Positions 1-12,654 of a stretch of 64,000 nt of DNA are shown here, one piece after another. The position numbers and the translations under genes are program-made. The number at the start of each line of letters is the position of its first letter. Within the stretch, counting starts at the first letter, position 1. The notes beneath the pieces are model-generated. The model had not been told where the DNA came from. It searched no databases and saw only the letters and a list, made by a program, of their open reading frames with translations. The stretch comes from Crambe crambe (taxonomy: Eukaryota > Porifera > Demospongiae > Poecilosclerida > Crambeidae): positions 3,286,001 through 3,350,000 of the forward strand of contig OZ004581.1 in NCBI GenBank assembly GCA_963924555.1. Direction: 5' to 3'.

Positions 1-240
1 GCAATACAAAACATGCGCAGTAGCCCACGGAATTTTCAAACGCAAGTGAAATCTGCAGCATTGCAGACCGCATATTAAACATACTAAGCCTAGGCCTCCC
101 CGCATAGAGTCGGTCAAGAGAAACCCAGAAAGGAATCCTCAGTATTATACAGCTTGAGGTAATCACATACATACTAAGTAGAAACAGGATCACCTGATGC
201 AGTTAAGCTTTTTGCACTAATGATGTATGGGATATGGAGC

Positions 241-410
241 TAAAGTCTATTTGCATTCACCTTGCCCCTTGATCTAGAACTGCTATAGCTTTCTCAATTC
301 TCAAATTTCAAACACCAACAGAGAGAGATGCATTCAACTAGAAATTCGGTTAAGAATTGAGAAAGTTATAGTGAATGATCAAGGGGTAGGGTGAATGCAA
401 ATAGACTTTA
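241..410. mobile_element. Palindromic MITE, family M1 (copy 1)
   Basis: The ends are inverted copies (TAAAGTCTATTTGCATTCACC at the left, its complement at the right), and most of the interior also folds back around a short loop near 315-345. The same family recurs at 43,337-43,549 (full), 50,241-50,365 (left arm) and 54,527-54,620 (decayed), with a scrap near 41,597. It encodes nothing. I could not settle a target duplication. Confidence 0.8.
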
Positions 411-2117
<1,707 letters not shown>

Positions 2118-3220
2118 ATGTTCAGTCACGCCATCGCTTCAAAGTGGTTAATTCCAGGTTCTCTTTGTCTGCGGAATTTTCATACTCTTCGGTTAAATTC
2201 ATTTGCACGCCTGCTCACGGTATCTGCTGCAGAGATGTCTAAGCCCAAGGTGTACTTCGATATGTCTGCTGGGGGCAAGAAATTGGGAAGAATAGTTATG
2301 GAGGTCAGCTGGCTAGCGAGCTTTTTTTTTTTTTTGCTCTATAGTGTATTCATAGATTTAGCGGTCAGCTGACTGCCTGTAATCGCTAACGTAGAGAGTT
2401 AGGTTTTTTATTTAACAGTTAGCAAGCTAGCAGACTTTAGTATGATAGCAGAAGCCCTAATAGGTTTCAGGAGGCCATGTGGTGATAATTGGCTTACTAG
2501 ATCACACTGGCTAGAGAGTTATGATAGCAGGAGCCATTTATAACTCCTGTGGTGTGTGTAGTAATCATTGGCTTACTAAAACAAAGGATCACACTGGCTA
2601 TTGAATTTTGACGGCATGCTACTCTTGTGCATGCTATCATTCCTTTTTCTTTTCTTTACAGCTTCGTGGAGATGTAGTGCCAAAGACAGTAGGTGAGTTG
2701 TATCTATAATTAACTCGTTACAATTGACCACCTCTTTTTTGAGATTTGCTCAACTTACTGTTTTCTATAAGATTTAACTCCAAAAAGAGATTATCACTAT
2801 GAGAGGTCAATCTAACTGCTTCACTCTTTGTGTCACTGCCAGGATTTTCATGTAGAGTTATGCCATGTCATAGCACTGATCAGACAGCTCTAGCTTATGC
2901 AACTGAAGGCATAATTATAAGCCACACCGTTTGCATCTTGTGCTTTCTAGCTCTTTCAGACCTTTTTTAGTAATGGAAATGGTCATTGAAGTTTCTAACA
3001 TGGACTCATCTGTGGCATTAACTTAATAAAAACAAGGTTGTTGATACATTGTAGTGTATTCAACCTGAGGAAGCTTCACAATGGATCTTGCAGGTGGCCC
3101 TTTGGCTAGTTTAACATGTGGCCTGTGGATTGAAGGGGGAAGGCAAAAAGTTTCTACTCAACCTCTCGTCTTCAAGTTTACACTTTTTCATATTTTTTAT
3201 TTTTTTTAACTTGGTATAGT

Positions 3221-3288
<68 letters not shown>

Positions 3289-4887
3289 AGAGAATTTCAG
3301 GGCCTTGTGCACTGGTGAGAAGGGATTTGGCTTCAAAAGCTCCAGCTTTCATCGTGTGATCCCTGGTTTCATGTGCCAAGGCGGAGACTTCACCAAAGGC
3401 AATGGAACTGGAGGAAAATCCATTTATGGTGAAAAGTACGTATGTACTATTTACATCTGCCTATACAAGATGAGCTTTAATAAATCCCACCTCCCCAATT
3501 TACAGATTTGCAGACGAGAACTTCCAGCTTAAGCACACTGGACCTGGTATTCTCTCCATGGCCAATGCTGGACCCAATACTAATGGCTCTCAGTTCTTTA
3601 TCTGCACTGCCAAGACTGCATGGTAATAAATAATAACCAAGCAACTGTGGTCAACCTCTCACATTTTGACCAAGGGATCTGATTTAGGGATAGCAAGTGC
3701 CTTGTGGCTAGTTTGATCATTAGCCCAATGTGGCCCAAATTTGGTATACGTGCAGGGTTCTCCCCAGGATTTTAAGGCATAGGGGTGGCAGCCACAGGGG
3801 GTGGGTGCGGGAGGCTCCCATGCATAGCGCAGAAGCTGAAATATAGCGAATCCAATAAGGTCCCAGATTAGCTCTATTTTCTATAACAGCTTATTAATCA
3901 CCAAGTCATGTGGATCCATAAGAGGTTTAGAGGCTGAGCTGCACTTACTACTTCCACTATCATCTAACCTTGGTCTGACTACAAAGAATGAGTGGAGATC
4001 TTTAGAGCAACTAGGAGCAATTCTGCAACCTACACTTGTACTAACAATAACAACACCTGCCTTATAAGGAATTGAAACCATGCATGACTAATCTGGTGTG
4101 CTACATCAAGAATAATCAATCTACAAGGCATAGCTGATAGAACTCGGGCATAGCGCCCCGCTATGCCTTAAGATGCCTAGGGAGAACCCTGACGTGATTC
4201 GTATTTGTGGTGGCATAACAATAACTTTAGTTGGTTCCTGTATCACTTGCTTTTTTTGGAAAAAATATATGCACATTATATTTAGTCATTTGGTTCTCCC
4301 TAATGAGATAGCGACTGACACTAGACACCAGTCCACTAGAAATAACTGGTCAGTTTCTTATAAATGGCCAACCAAATTTTAAGTATTACAGGGTACTGTG
4401 AATTGTCTTATTTCTACCTCTGTACTATGCTTGGGGAGAACCCTGTTTATATACAACGCATACATGAATGAAGTTGCATAATTTGCTTTGCTTTTAATAG
4501 AATCGACTAAGTTGGTGGTACGTGTCTGCTCTTGGATTTCCTGCTGCCTGGCTACCTCTCGATCTGTAGTTATCACTCTTCCTGGATTTATCTTTACCTC
4601 GCCACCGTTGTCTATGATCAGCTGTCTTTTGGTTTATCTCCAGGGTAGTCAGCTATCTATTTGCGCATAATATGTACATGAGAATTTGCGCTAAGTTCAT
4701 CTGAAGTTTTATATTCAGAGTTTATTCTTGACCATCAACTTCCTCCTCCAGGTTGGATGGCAAACATGTTGTTTTCGGTAGCATAGTTGAAGGAGATGAT
4801 GTGGTGAAGGCAGTGGAGAGCTATGGGAGTGATAGTGGGAAAACCTCAAAGAAGATCGTGATTGAGGACTGTGGTCAGCTATCATAA
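2118..4887 (+). CDS. PPIF-like: Cyclophilin-type peptidyl-prolyl isomerase, five exons
   Basis: Catalyses proline cis-trans isomerisation in protein folding. Exons by splice consensus: 2118-2303, 2662-2692, 3291-3435, 3506-3622 and 4752-4887; all junction phases agree. The fold is collinear with human [27 protein letters not shown], then [34 protein letters not shown] (catalytic Arg), [23 protein letters not shown] (drug-pocket Trp) and [15 protein letters not shown] at the C terminus. The first 39 residues ([20 protein letters not shown] onward) are rich in Arg, Ser and Leu with almost no acid, like a mitochondrial presequence. A second in-frame ATG at 2235 (MSKPKVYF) would give the cytosolic form. 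The first ATG has a poor context (T at -3) and the second a good one (G at -3). An upstream in-frame TTG is not a likely start. Intron 2 ends in a long (CT)n tract. Confidence 0.93.
3225..3284. repeat. (CT)30 microsatellite forming a polypyrimidine tract
   Basis: About 30 CT units end seven bases before the exon starting at 3291, so the microsatellite is itself the pyrimidine tract of that 3' splice site. Confidence 0.95.
3753..4191. mobile_element. Non-autonomous TIR element (CAGGGTTCTCCC family), 5-bp duplication ACGTG
   Basis: It lies in the last cyclophilin intron. The left end reads CAGGGTTCTCCCCAGG and the right end CCTAGGGAGAACCCTG. ACGTG lies directly on both sides (3748-3752 and 4192-4196). 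Sub-terminal AAGGCATAG and CTATGCCTTAAGATG are also inverted. A relative lies at about 52,190-52,595. There is no transposase ORF. Confidence 0.88.
4288..4443. mobile_element. Related TIR remnant (GGTTCTCCCT / GGGGAGAACCCTG)
   Basis: Inverted GGTTCTCCC and GGGGAGAACC ends lie just downstream of the preceding element and share its terminal word. The flanks do not give a clean duplication, so this may be an older or rearranged copy. Confidence 0.45.
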
Positions 4888-5628
4888 GAGTTGCATCTGA
4901 ACAATATTTCTTGTGTTAGACTTACAGAGTAGAGACATGATTATTATAGATACATGAATTTTCAATTATGTGAGTTTATGTATAATCAAGTTTACTACGC
5001 GATGACATTATGGGTGCACCAGTGTGACCTGTCTTTGATTGTGGTAAATTCTTTTGTATTGCTCGTCTTTTGAAGGTTATGATTTTTTGGTGCTTTGGAT
5101 GTTCCACTGGTTGTAGTGGGTACTGCCAAGCTCCCCATGAAAGCAAGTATGTATTATAATCTTAGAAAGGTGACCCGTGGACTATCACAAAAGTGTCCAA
5201 TTTGGCAAGGAAAAAAAAAAGTGGACCTGGTCCAGTTTTCACTGCCATGAGCTTGACAGGTCCACTTTCTGCAAGGATAAAAGTAGACCAAATCTCAGCG
5301 GGTCCATTTTTGGCAAGGGGAAAAGGTGGTCTAGAAAATCTCGGCAGGAAAAAGCTGCAGGATTACCCCACCCTGATGGCACATTGCCATTGGACTAGTA
5401 CTTAGCATTTTCATATACTTCTTTCCTACCGTCAGCAACTCCTAACTTGAAGACAGAACACCTTCAGTGTGCTGGGACTCAAATACGAAGAGCAGAAGAC
5501 AAGGAAAATTCTCTCGATCTCATAATGCCGCGCCCCGGCCCCGCCCTCGGTATATTGGACATACGTCACTGATGACCCCTTCCATTGTTGAGGTCGCAAG
5601 TGAGGAGGCTGTAAAGAAAGAAGTTGCC
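4888..5628. other. Intergenic; short internal repeat, otherwise nothing
   Basis: Between 5,190 and 5,340 the phrase GTCCA..TTTGGCAAGG recurs two to three times with variation, an old local duplication. A lysine/glutamate-rich frame runs from 5,467 to 5,748, but it overlaps the TATA box of the next gene and resembles no known protein. Confidence 0.45.
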
Positions 5629-5637
5629 TATATAAAG
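5629..5637 (+). promoter_or_regulatory. TATA box of the TRIM-NHL gene
   Basis: TATATAAAG lies 130 bases upstream of the TRIM start codon, implying transcription starting near 5,660 and a 5' leader of roughly 100 bases with no intron needed. Confidence 0.6.
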
Positions 5638-5758
5638 GAGGAAGAAGTAAAAAAGAAAAGCTTAAAAGAGGTGGAGTTGAGTCAGGAGATATTAAACGTG
5701 TTAGTACAGTTTAATACTCAATCTAATCATCTCTTCATCGTTATCTAATCTGATAGCT

Positions 5759-7945
5759 ATGGCTGAACGAGTGGACGTAGTTGAGAAGAGTGTGGAAGAT
5801 CTTGAGAAGGAGATCACGTGTGCTATTTGTCACGATCACTACACTGAGCCCAAAGTCCTTCCTTGTCTCCATTACTACTGCAAGCAGTGTGTCCACAGGC
5901 TGACCCTGAGGACTGGCCTTGACAAGCCATTCTCTTGCCCAGAGTGTCGTAAAGATACTACTCTCCCCCAAGGCAATGTGGATGAGCTACCAACAGCTTT
6001 CTTTGTCAATCGCATGAAATCAGTGCACTCCAAGCTGGAGCGAGCTCATGGCAAAGTGGAAGCCAAGTGTGAAATGTGTTCCGGGGATAGAGCCAAAGCT
6101 TTCTGTCGACAGTGTACCCAGTTCATCTGTGATGAGTGTGTGAAGCAACATCACAGAATGAAGGTGTTTTTGGGGCACAAGATTGTTTCTCTTGATGAAT
6201 TGAAAGAAGGCACTAAAGAGATCATCATGGAAGAATCACCACTTCAAGTTTGCAAAGAACATGATGAAGCGATGAAGATTTACTGCTTCGATTGTAATTG
6301 TCTCATCTGTCTTTGCTGTACCATTGAAGATCATTCTGGTCACCACCATAAATTTGTCAAGAAATCCGCTCCCGAAATGAAGAAGAAGCTGATCAAGCAG
6401 TTGGACCCCCTCAAAGAAGTTAAGATCGATCTGTCACATGCCGCTGAGGAGATAAAATCGACTAAATGTGACATAAAGTCTCGGGGGAAATCTGTGGCCA
6501 ATGACATCAATGACTCCTTTGATGAACTCCAAAAGATAATTGAAAACCATCGGAAAGAACTGTTGAAAGAGGCCGCATTGAAAGTGAAGGTGAAGTCGGA
6601 GCGTCTCTCTGGCCAAGAAAAGAGTGTGTCCACTTCTTGTGCTGTTGTCCATAGTGTGATCGAATATACTGAACAGTTTGTCGAACATTCTTCTAATGAT
6701 GAGATTATGTGCATGCATGCTGAGATCAAGAGTTGCATAGAGAAAGAGATCGAAGAACATTGCAAAAAAAAGAAAAATCTTAAGCCAGTGGAGGAAGTAG
6801 ACATAGAAGTGGAGGTGAACTGTGCCAAGGACCTGAAGCAGCTGTTAAAGACCAATGCTAAGATAACTGTATGTAATATTGATCCTACAAAATGTACCTT
6901 AACCGGTGAGGGAATGAAAAGTGCTGAGGTCAACAAAGAGTGTGGATTCTCCTTAGCTCCTAACACTGAACAGAAGTGTGCTGTCAACGGCCACTTGAAG
7001 TCATTTTTGAATGGAACCATCATTAAGTGTTGTGTTGATCGAAGAGAAGGCAATGAATATCATATTTCATACACACCCACCACTCGTGGACGTCATGAAC
7101 TAACTATCACCGTGAATGGACAGGAAGTAGCTGGTAGTCCCTTCCCTGTGTTCGTTTCCATTCATCCAAGTAAGCTGGGCAAGCCTGTCAAGATCATCCC
7201 TGGACTGAACTGTCCATCTGGTGTAGCCTTTAACTCCAAGGGAGAGTTGATTGTGTCAGAGCTTTTAGGAGATGTGGTGGTGTTGGATAAGGAGGGGAAA
7301 AGGCTAAGAAGCATCAAACGATCTGATCATAAGTTCGGTAATCCCTCCAGTATAGCTGTTGATAATGAAGATAATATCTATTTCGATGAATGGTGTGGGA
7401 AAAATGTTTACAAGTTTGATAAAAACATGAAAAAAGTCATGCAGAAGCAAACAGAACATGGATGTTGCAGTGGCGTGGCAGTAGTTGAAGGTGAGGTTAT
7501 GGTATCTGGACAAAGAAACCCTGTACTAGAAGTATACAGTACAGAACTGAATTATACCAGGAAAATACGAGGAAACCATAAAGGTTATTTCTATCGTGTA
7601 TCATCTGATGGTCATGGCAAACTGTATGTCAGTGCCACTGGCCACAGTCGTATTCAAGTCCTCAGTAAAGGTGGTGAATTCCTGCATTCATTTGGAATTG
7701 ATGAGAACGGTGTGAATAAGCTTATTGGTCCACGTGGTGTATGTGTGGCTGGTCAGTATGTGTATGTAACTGATCATAGCAAGAACAACATATCGATATT
7801 CACCACTGAAGGGAAATATTTGACTTCATTTGGACAACGTGGTGGCAATGAAGGTGACCTGAAGAGCCCATGGGGAATCTGCATTGATAACGATGGTTTC
7901 TTATATGTCTGTGATTATGCTAACAGAAGACTTCAAATCTTTTAG
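5759..7945 (+). CDS. TRIM-NHL protein (RING, B-boxes, coiled coil, filamin, NHL)
   Basis: A 728-residue single-exon ORF with the full architecture of the TRIM2/3/71 class of RING E3 ubiquitin ligases. RING: C21-x2-C24, C36-x-H38, C41-x2-C44 and C60-x2-C63. B-box 1 runs from about C104 to H140. B-box 2 runs from about C165 to H197 (CKEHDEAMKIYCFDCNCLIC). The coiled-coil region covers about 205-340. A filamin-type immunoglobulin repeat at about 375-470 ends in the typical GSPFPVFV. NHL propeller blades run from 480 to the end, with GPRGVCVAGQYVYVTDHSKN and SPWGICIDNDGFLYVCDYAN as clear examples. The TATA box at 5,629 and AATAAA at 8,026 bracket it. No lesion is visible. TRIM-NHL proteins also act in RNA repression and development, so the exact substrate is unknown. 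A decayed relative lies at 55.8-57.0 kb. Confidence 0.95.
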   Translation: MAERVDVVEKSVEDLEKEITCAICHDHYTEPKVLPCLHYYCKQCVHRLTLRTGLDKPFSCPECRKDTTLPQGNVDELPTAFFVNRMKSVHSKLERAHGKVEAKCEMCSGDRAKAFCRQCTQFICDECVKQHHRMKVFLGHKIVSLDELKEGTKEIIMEESPLQVCKEHDEAMKIYCFDCNCLICLCCTIEDHSGHHHKFVKKSAPEMKKKLIKQLDPLKEVKIDLSHAAEEIKSTKCDIKSRGKSVANDINDSFDELQKIIENHRKELLKEAALKVKVKSERLSGQEKSVSTSCAVVHSVIEYTEQFVEHSSNDEIMCMHAEIKSCIEKEIEEHCKKKKNLKPVEEVDIEVEVNCAKDLKQLLKTNAKITVCNIDPTKCTLTGEGMKSAEVNKECGFSLAPNTEQKCAVNGHLKSFLNGTIIKCCVDRREGNEYHISYTPTTRGRHELTITVNGQEVAGSPFPVFVSIHPSKLGKPVKIIPGLNCPSGVAFNSKGELIVSELLGDVVVLDKEGKRLRSIKRSDHKFGNPSSIAVDNEDNIYFDEWCGKNVYKFDKNMKKVMQKQTEHGCCSGVAVVEGEVMVSGQRNPVLEVYSTELNYTRKIRGNHKGYFYRVSSDGHGKLYVSATGHSRIQVLSKGGEFLHSFGIDENGVNKLIGPRGVCVAGQYVYVTDHSKNNISIFTTEGKYLTSFGQRGGNEGDLKSPWGICIDNDGFLYVCDYANRRLQIF

Positions 7946-8025
7946 TTTTGTGACCAAAACAGAGTCAGTTTTTGTTTTTTTTGTTGTTGTTTTCAAACTT
8001 GGCATGATGATTTCATCTGTTACTG

Positions 8026-8031
8026 AATAAA
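8026..8031 (+). terminator. Poly(A) signal of the TRIM-NHL gene
   Basis: Canonical AATAAA 81 bases after the stop codon. Confidence 0.65.
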
Positions 8032-8039
8032 AATTGTGA

Positions 8040-9990
8040 ATCAATCTCTCCAAGTACAAAGTCACAGTCTTCTGGGCCTTCTGAGCTGCCACAGTCTGAA
8101 TAATTATGTCCCTCAAACTGTACATGATGTGAGCACCAATCACTGGCAAGCCTGGCAGCAGAAATTGCAGGCTTAATGCCACAAAAAGCCATAGAATAGA
8201 ATTGAAATGACCAATCAAATACAAGGGGAGGATGGGTAATATGGCTAATGCATGCAGTGCAGTCGCAAAAAGGAGGATTTGATTGCAGCCTGTTCTCAAT
8301 TGCATTTGCTGTGACCCTATTGCTCAGATCATATTTGTACATATGATCAAAAACAGATGGACTGTATCAAAAATTGAAGTAGCTAACTATTAGCCCATGC
8401 ACCAAGCTATTATAGGGCCAGCAGGCAGCTCAGTGGGCTCGAGCCACCCCTTTGATTCAGGAATGTGTGAACAACAATGACCTTCCTGACATTCTAATGT
8501 TTCTTCTGTGATAGATGAATTGCTAATGTCGATTCAACTTTCCAGGAATTATTGAGCATACTTAATGATTCCTGAAAAGTTGATTAGCAATTCATCTATC
8601 ACAGATAGTTAATGCAAAGACCTTAACACTATTCATGTTCAGTTGCTTCCATTCATTCCTCAGGAGACCAGACTGAAACATTGAGTGCCAGACCAAACCC
8701 ATCAACTACAGACATTATTACACACTCTCCTGTGGTGAGCACTTAGCATGCACATGACAAAGAGTACAGTGATCCCCGGGAGTATACCCCTGCCCCCTGC
8801 CTTATTAGACCACTTTCTATTATAGAGACCACCTGCAATATAAGACCATCCCAAGGGGTGGTCTTATAGAGCAATCGCTACAATTGAAAGTGAGCATGCA
8901 TGCTCAGTTTATCCAAGGTCATCATAATTTTAATGGAATGTGCTCTCAATCTATAGTTCCCAGTATCACACTATTGTCACCTCATTCTCTGTTCTATATA
9001 GGTTCACTGCATACTATATACAGCTGTGCCTGACCAGTTATAAAAGTGGTTTACTGATTAGCCTTATCACCACTTTCTCGGCTTATAACTTCCCTCTACC
9101 TCTAAGTAAAAGTGATACAGTTTATACAAGGAAAATGGCACAGAACTGAATCCCTCAAATTGAAAGCAGAAGTAAACGAGGCAATGAAGCAAATGTAGAT
9201 ATATAAGCCACTAACATGATACCATACAGTGATAGCAAAACAGAGAGGTTGATCAAGTGATCCTCCTCAGGCCTGTAGCCAGGGGTGGTAAAATTTTTCT
9301 GCACACAAGTGCCACGGATATCCTTCAGCCACACCTTTTCTAAAATCCTGGCTACAGTGGTGTGGTTCCAGCTAATTATCTGATATATAGAGTGATCTTA
9401 ACCTACATGCCAGGTAATCTATAGCTAGCTAAGTGATTTTTATTTCTAATACCATCCTATATAGCCACAACAGTATAGGGGAATTAATCACATGGCTTTT
9501 GCTCATATCTATAAGGATGGACAGATTTTTTTTGAACAAAGTTCAATAGAAAGTGAGTAGTTTGCTACGTAGCTACTATTTTTTATAACTAGCTAACTCT
9601 GTAGCTCTTCAGTAATAATAATTATAGCCAGTTTTACAATAATTGTAGTCATCTTTTTCGATATCTTTTGATAGTCTGTCCCTGGTTCATTATTAAATGT
9701 AGCTAGAGAAAACTAAATCTGTTGTGTAGCTTATAATGAAATTGTAGTGGAGCCTCTTATTCGTACAAGTGACGATACTTACAAAGTGAGTAAAGTAGGG
9801 TTCCAATGATTCTGCCTGTTATTGAGAATCTGTACAAATTTCCTCTTTCAATTGAGTGTCTCCAAGCCTCAGTGTTTGTTGTTGTTGTTTTTTTTTTGTT
9901 ATTGTTATTTTTTTGTTTGGATAACTCTCTCAACCATGCATAGCCATGACTTATATACGTAAGAATAACAGATCTTATAAGCACACAAAG
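8040..9990. other. Repeat-rich intergenic region
   Basis: No gene recognised. The segment from about 8,390 to 8,650 is homologous to about 25,225-25,600 (same GTAGCCAGCAGG start, same hairpin, same CTTAACACTATTCATGTTCAG), so it is one dispersed repeat. A small element at 9,271-9,357 has inverted CTGTAGCCAGG ends. The rest is AT-rich with homopolymer runs. A hydrophobic minus-strand frame at 7,901-8,305 overlaps the TRIM 3' end and is treated as chance. Confidence 0.5.
8506..8604. repeat. Hairpin of about 100 bp
   Basis: Arms CTGTGATAGATGAATTGCTA and TAGCAATTCATCTATCACAG flank a shorter inner inverted repeat (TCAACTTTCCAGGAAT / ATTCCTGAAAAGTTGA). A diverged copy lies at 25,445-25,560. Confidence 0.8.
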
Positions 9991-11110
9991 AAAGACCTTA
10001 CTTTTATAAAGTCATCGGAGTCCTTTGCCGTACGGCAATAACTGGCTTAATATATAGATTAGTGATTTCAGCTTTGAGGCAATCAATGCAACAATGCATG
10101 CTAGCCATAATTCTAAGCTTCCTTTTTAGCATCCTGCCAGTATTAAAGCTTTGATGATCAGACACATATGAACACAGCTCTTTGATCCATGCATCAGCTA
10201 TCATTATACTCATGCTCCAATTTTATAGCTATGACTGGTAACATTCATATATAGGTATGTATACAACCACATTTTATGCATGCATGCATGCAATTGGCAA
10301 ATAGCTACTAGCTAGCTATAATAATACTTGAGGAAAGGGGTCTCATCGCGCAAAACATTAATTAAAAGCTGTTAAATTCGATAACTCAGGAATGATAAAA
10401 GCCATAGCTAAATCTCCAGATTAAGAGCTTTAGAATGATACCAATAACTCCGTTTTGAATTTTTGCTCCCCCTTTTCTCAAGTACTATCACATAATCTAC
10501 TGTATTCTAGCGAAGCAGAGTCAGACTGCATGATGTAGCTAATGATGACTGATAAGGCAATAATAATAATAGCTAGTGCACATGTCATTATGGTACAAGT
10601 TATTGACTAATACTATCACACATTGCATAATCCATGATCCACTGGTTGCTAGTGATGAATCAGTTTAGGAAAGAATGCAAAGAATAATAATATTAGCTAT
10701 GTCTTTGCATGGCTGCAGAGTTATTGCAAAATATTTGGGTGGGAGGGGGGGGGGGGGATGGAATACATAGGAGTCATCATAAAAGCATGAAAGAGAGAAG
10801 GTAGCTAGCTATAAATAGAGGTGACTATAGCGGTTACAACTATCAGGTAATAGATACCTGCAGGACATGAGTAAACTGATATATTACATACATACATATA
10901 CATGCATATAGGGAATACATACATCAGTTGCAGAATTAGAATGATACCAAACCATTTTTTAATGCTGTTAGATATAAATCTATTCTTTAAAATGATTCTG
11001 GCAAAAATTCAGTAAAATTCCTCAGCCCATAAAATTAAAACCATCGTCTAGCTTCCTCAAATGGAATTATCAAATCTGGAGATGAGTGCTTAGATTATAT
11101 TGTCTCCTAT

Positions 11111-11388
11111 CAGGGTTTCATCTAAGGAGAGAAGAGGGGCGCAGGGGAAGCTTCCCCTGCCAAACAGCTCAACTTCCCCCAGCCCCCCCCCCCCCCCCCC
11201 CCCCCCAAGATATTGCCAAAAGAAAGAATTTTAGGATAAAAAATACTTCTAAGTGTTATTTTAGGATTAAGCATTTTTGGCTTCGCACTCTGTACAGGAG
11301 GGCTCCCGCACCCTCCCTCACCTTGGCCTTTATACGGCTACACGTTCCATGAGCTTCCCCCAAGGTGAAATTCCTAGATGAAACCCTG
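11111..11388. mobile_element. MITE (CAGGGTTTCATCTAGG family), 5-bp duplication CCTAT
   Basis: Left end CAGGGTTTCATCTAAGG, right end CCTAGATGAAACCCTG, flanked directly by CCTAT (11,106-11,110 and 11,389-11,393). The interior holds a poly(C) run near 11,179-11,205 and CCCTC/GAGGG-rich DNA. Block B lacks it at about 30,294. The same family is seen at 20,912-24,181 and, as right-end pieces, at 15,538 and 33,960. Confidence 0.9.
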
Positions 11389-11577
11389 CCTATATAGTAT
11401 GGATCTTCCTACTGATGAATATACAGCTGCTAAGCAGCCACATAGAGGAAGGTATTTGTGGAATGCTAGTAAAGTAGTCTCACTTGCTGGCCAGCCCAGA
11501 TTTCACTCTCTGTGCAAGCTGATAATGGGATTGTTGACAATTCCAGTTTCAAATGCCGACTCGGAATGTCTTTTTAA

Positions 11578-12221
11578 GGGAGTTGGTTCCCACAATTTTG
11601 GTGATTTCGAAAATATTTTGTTGAACTTCTAGGCTTCATACTGCCTTCATACATGCCCCTAGAATTTTTTTTTACCACCAAAATGCAGCTTTTTTAAAGA
11701 GCTTTCCAATGGTCTATTCAAAACCCTCCTAAGTCCAACCATGACCGAGATAGCAAAAATATTTTGGAAAATTCTTCAACTGATATCTCAAAATATAACC
11801 CTTCATACTTATTATGTGTTTAATACATGCCAAACACTACACAATGTATGCAGGAAATCAGCTGTGTACATACCACCAAGTGGTGGTCATTCACACTTGA
11901 GTAGCTTCCAACCACATGTTGATACAGCTAATTCCTGCATACATTGTGTAGTGTTTGGCATGTATTAAACACATAATAAGTATGAAGGGTTATAAATGTA
12001 TATATTTTGAGATATCAGTTGAACTATTTTCCAAAATATTTTTGCTATCTCGGTCATGGTTGGACTTAGGGGTTTTTTGAATAGACCATTGGAAAGCTCT
12101 TTAAAAAAGCTACATTTTGGTGGTAAAAAAAAATTCTAGGGGCATGTATGAAGGCGGTATGAAGCCTAGAAGTTCAACAAAAATATTTTCGAAATCACCA
12201 AAATTGTGGGAACCAACTCCC
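11578..12221. mobile_element. 644-bp near-perfect palindrome in a TTAA target
   Basis: Arms of about 280 bp (11,578-11,857 and 11,936-12,221) are almost exact inverted copies around an ~80-bp centre. The ends read GGGAGTTGGTTCCCACAA and its complement. TTAA lies directly on both sides (11,574-11,577 and 12,222-12,225). The paralogous site in block B near 30,470 reads CTTTTTAAGAAAA with no insert, which identifies the target. TTAA duplication is the piggyBac signature, so a foldback MITE moved by a piggyBac-type transposase is likely. It encodes no protein. Confidence 0.92.
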
Positions 12222-12225
12222 TTAA

Positions 12226-12654
12226 TGAAAAATTCGATCAGCACTCTAATTTAAGCGGTCAATAATTAAGTTCGGACCATGGATAACAATGGATAGAATG
12301 GATAACCATAGGGAGAATTGCCTACCAAATGCCATGATTCAGAAGATATACCTAGGAGGACACCGTAAGACAGCCCCAGGCTGAGGAAGATATACAGAGC
12401 AGAGCCATGAGCCGTATAGCTACTGAGCCATGAGCTGTGACTATATGGTCAGCATAATAATAATAACCAAGATAACTGGTTAGATGTAATTGGATTCTAT
12501 AAATAGAATTTTATTTTAATTGCTACTTGGAAGCTCTGGGATTTATCTTTTCTATACAAAGTAAAGTTACTTGGAATTATTTTTAAGGGTTGGGGTTTGA
12601 ATAGGATCCCGTGACTGCGTGGGCTAGTAACGTTTAACAGAGCAGAGTAATAAC
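12226..12654. other. Block A spacer, no gene
   Basis: Similar to 30,475-30,730 and to 19,120-19,260. It contains two units of the GAGCCATGAGCCGTATA motif that is expanded at 19.1 kb. Confidence 0.5.

Noticed and set aside
5467-5748. 93-codon frame just upstream of the TRIM start
   Set aside because: It spans the TATA box, so most of it would be upstream of the transcript; composition is Lys/Glu low complexity.
7901-8342. Two minus-strand frames downstream of the TRIM gene, one with hydrophobic stretches
   Set aside because: They overlap the TRIM 3' end and poly(A) signal, match no family I know, and lack promoter or splice support.
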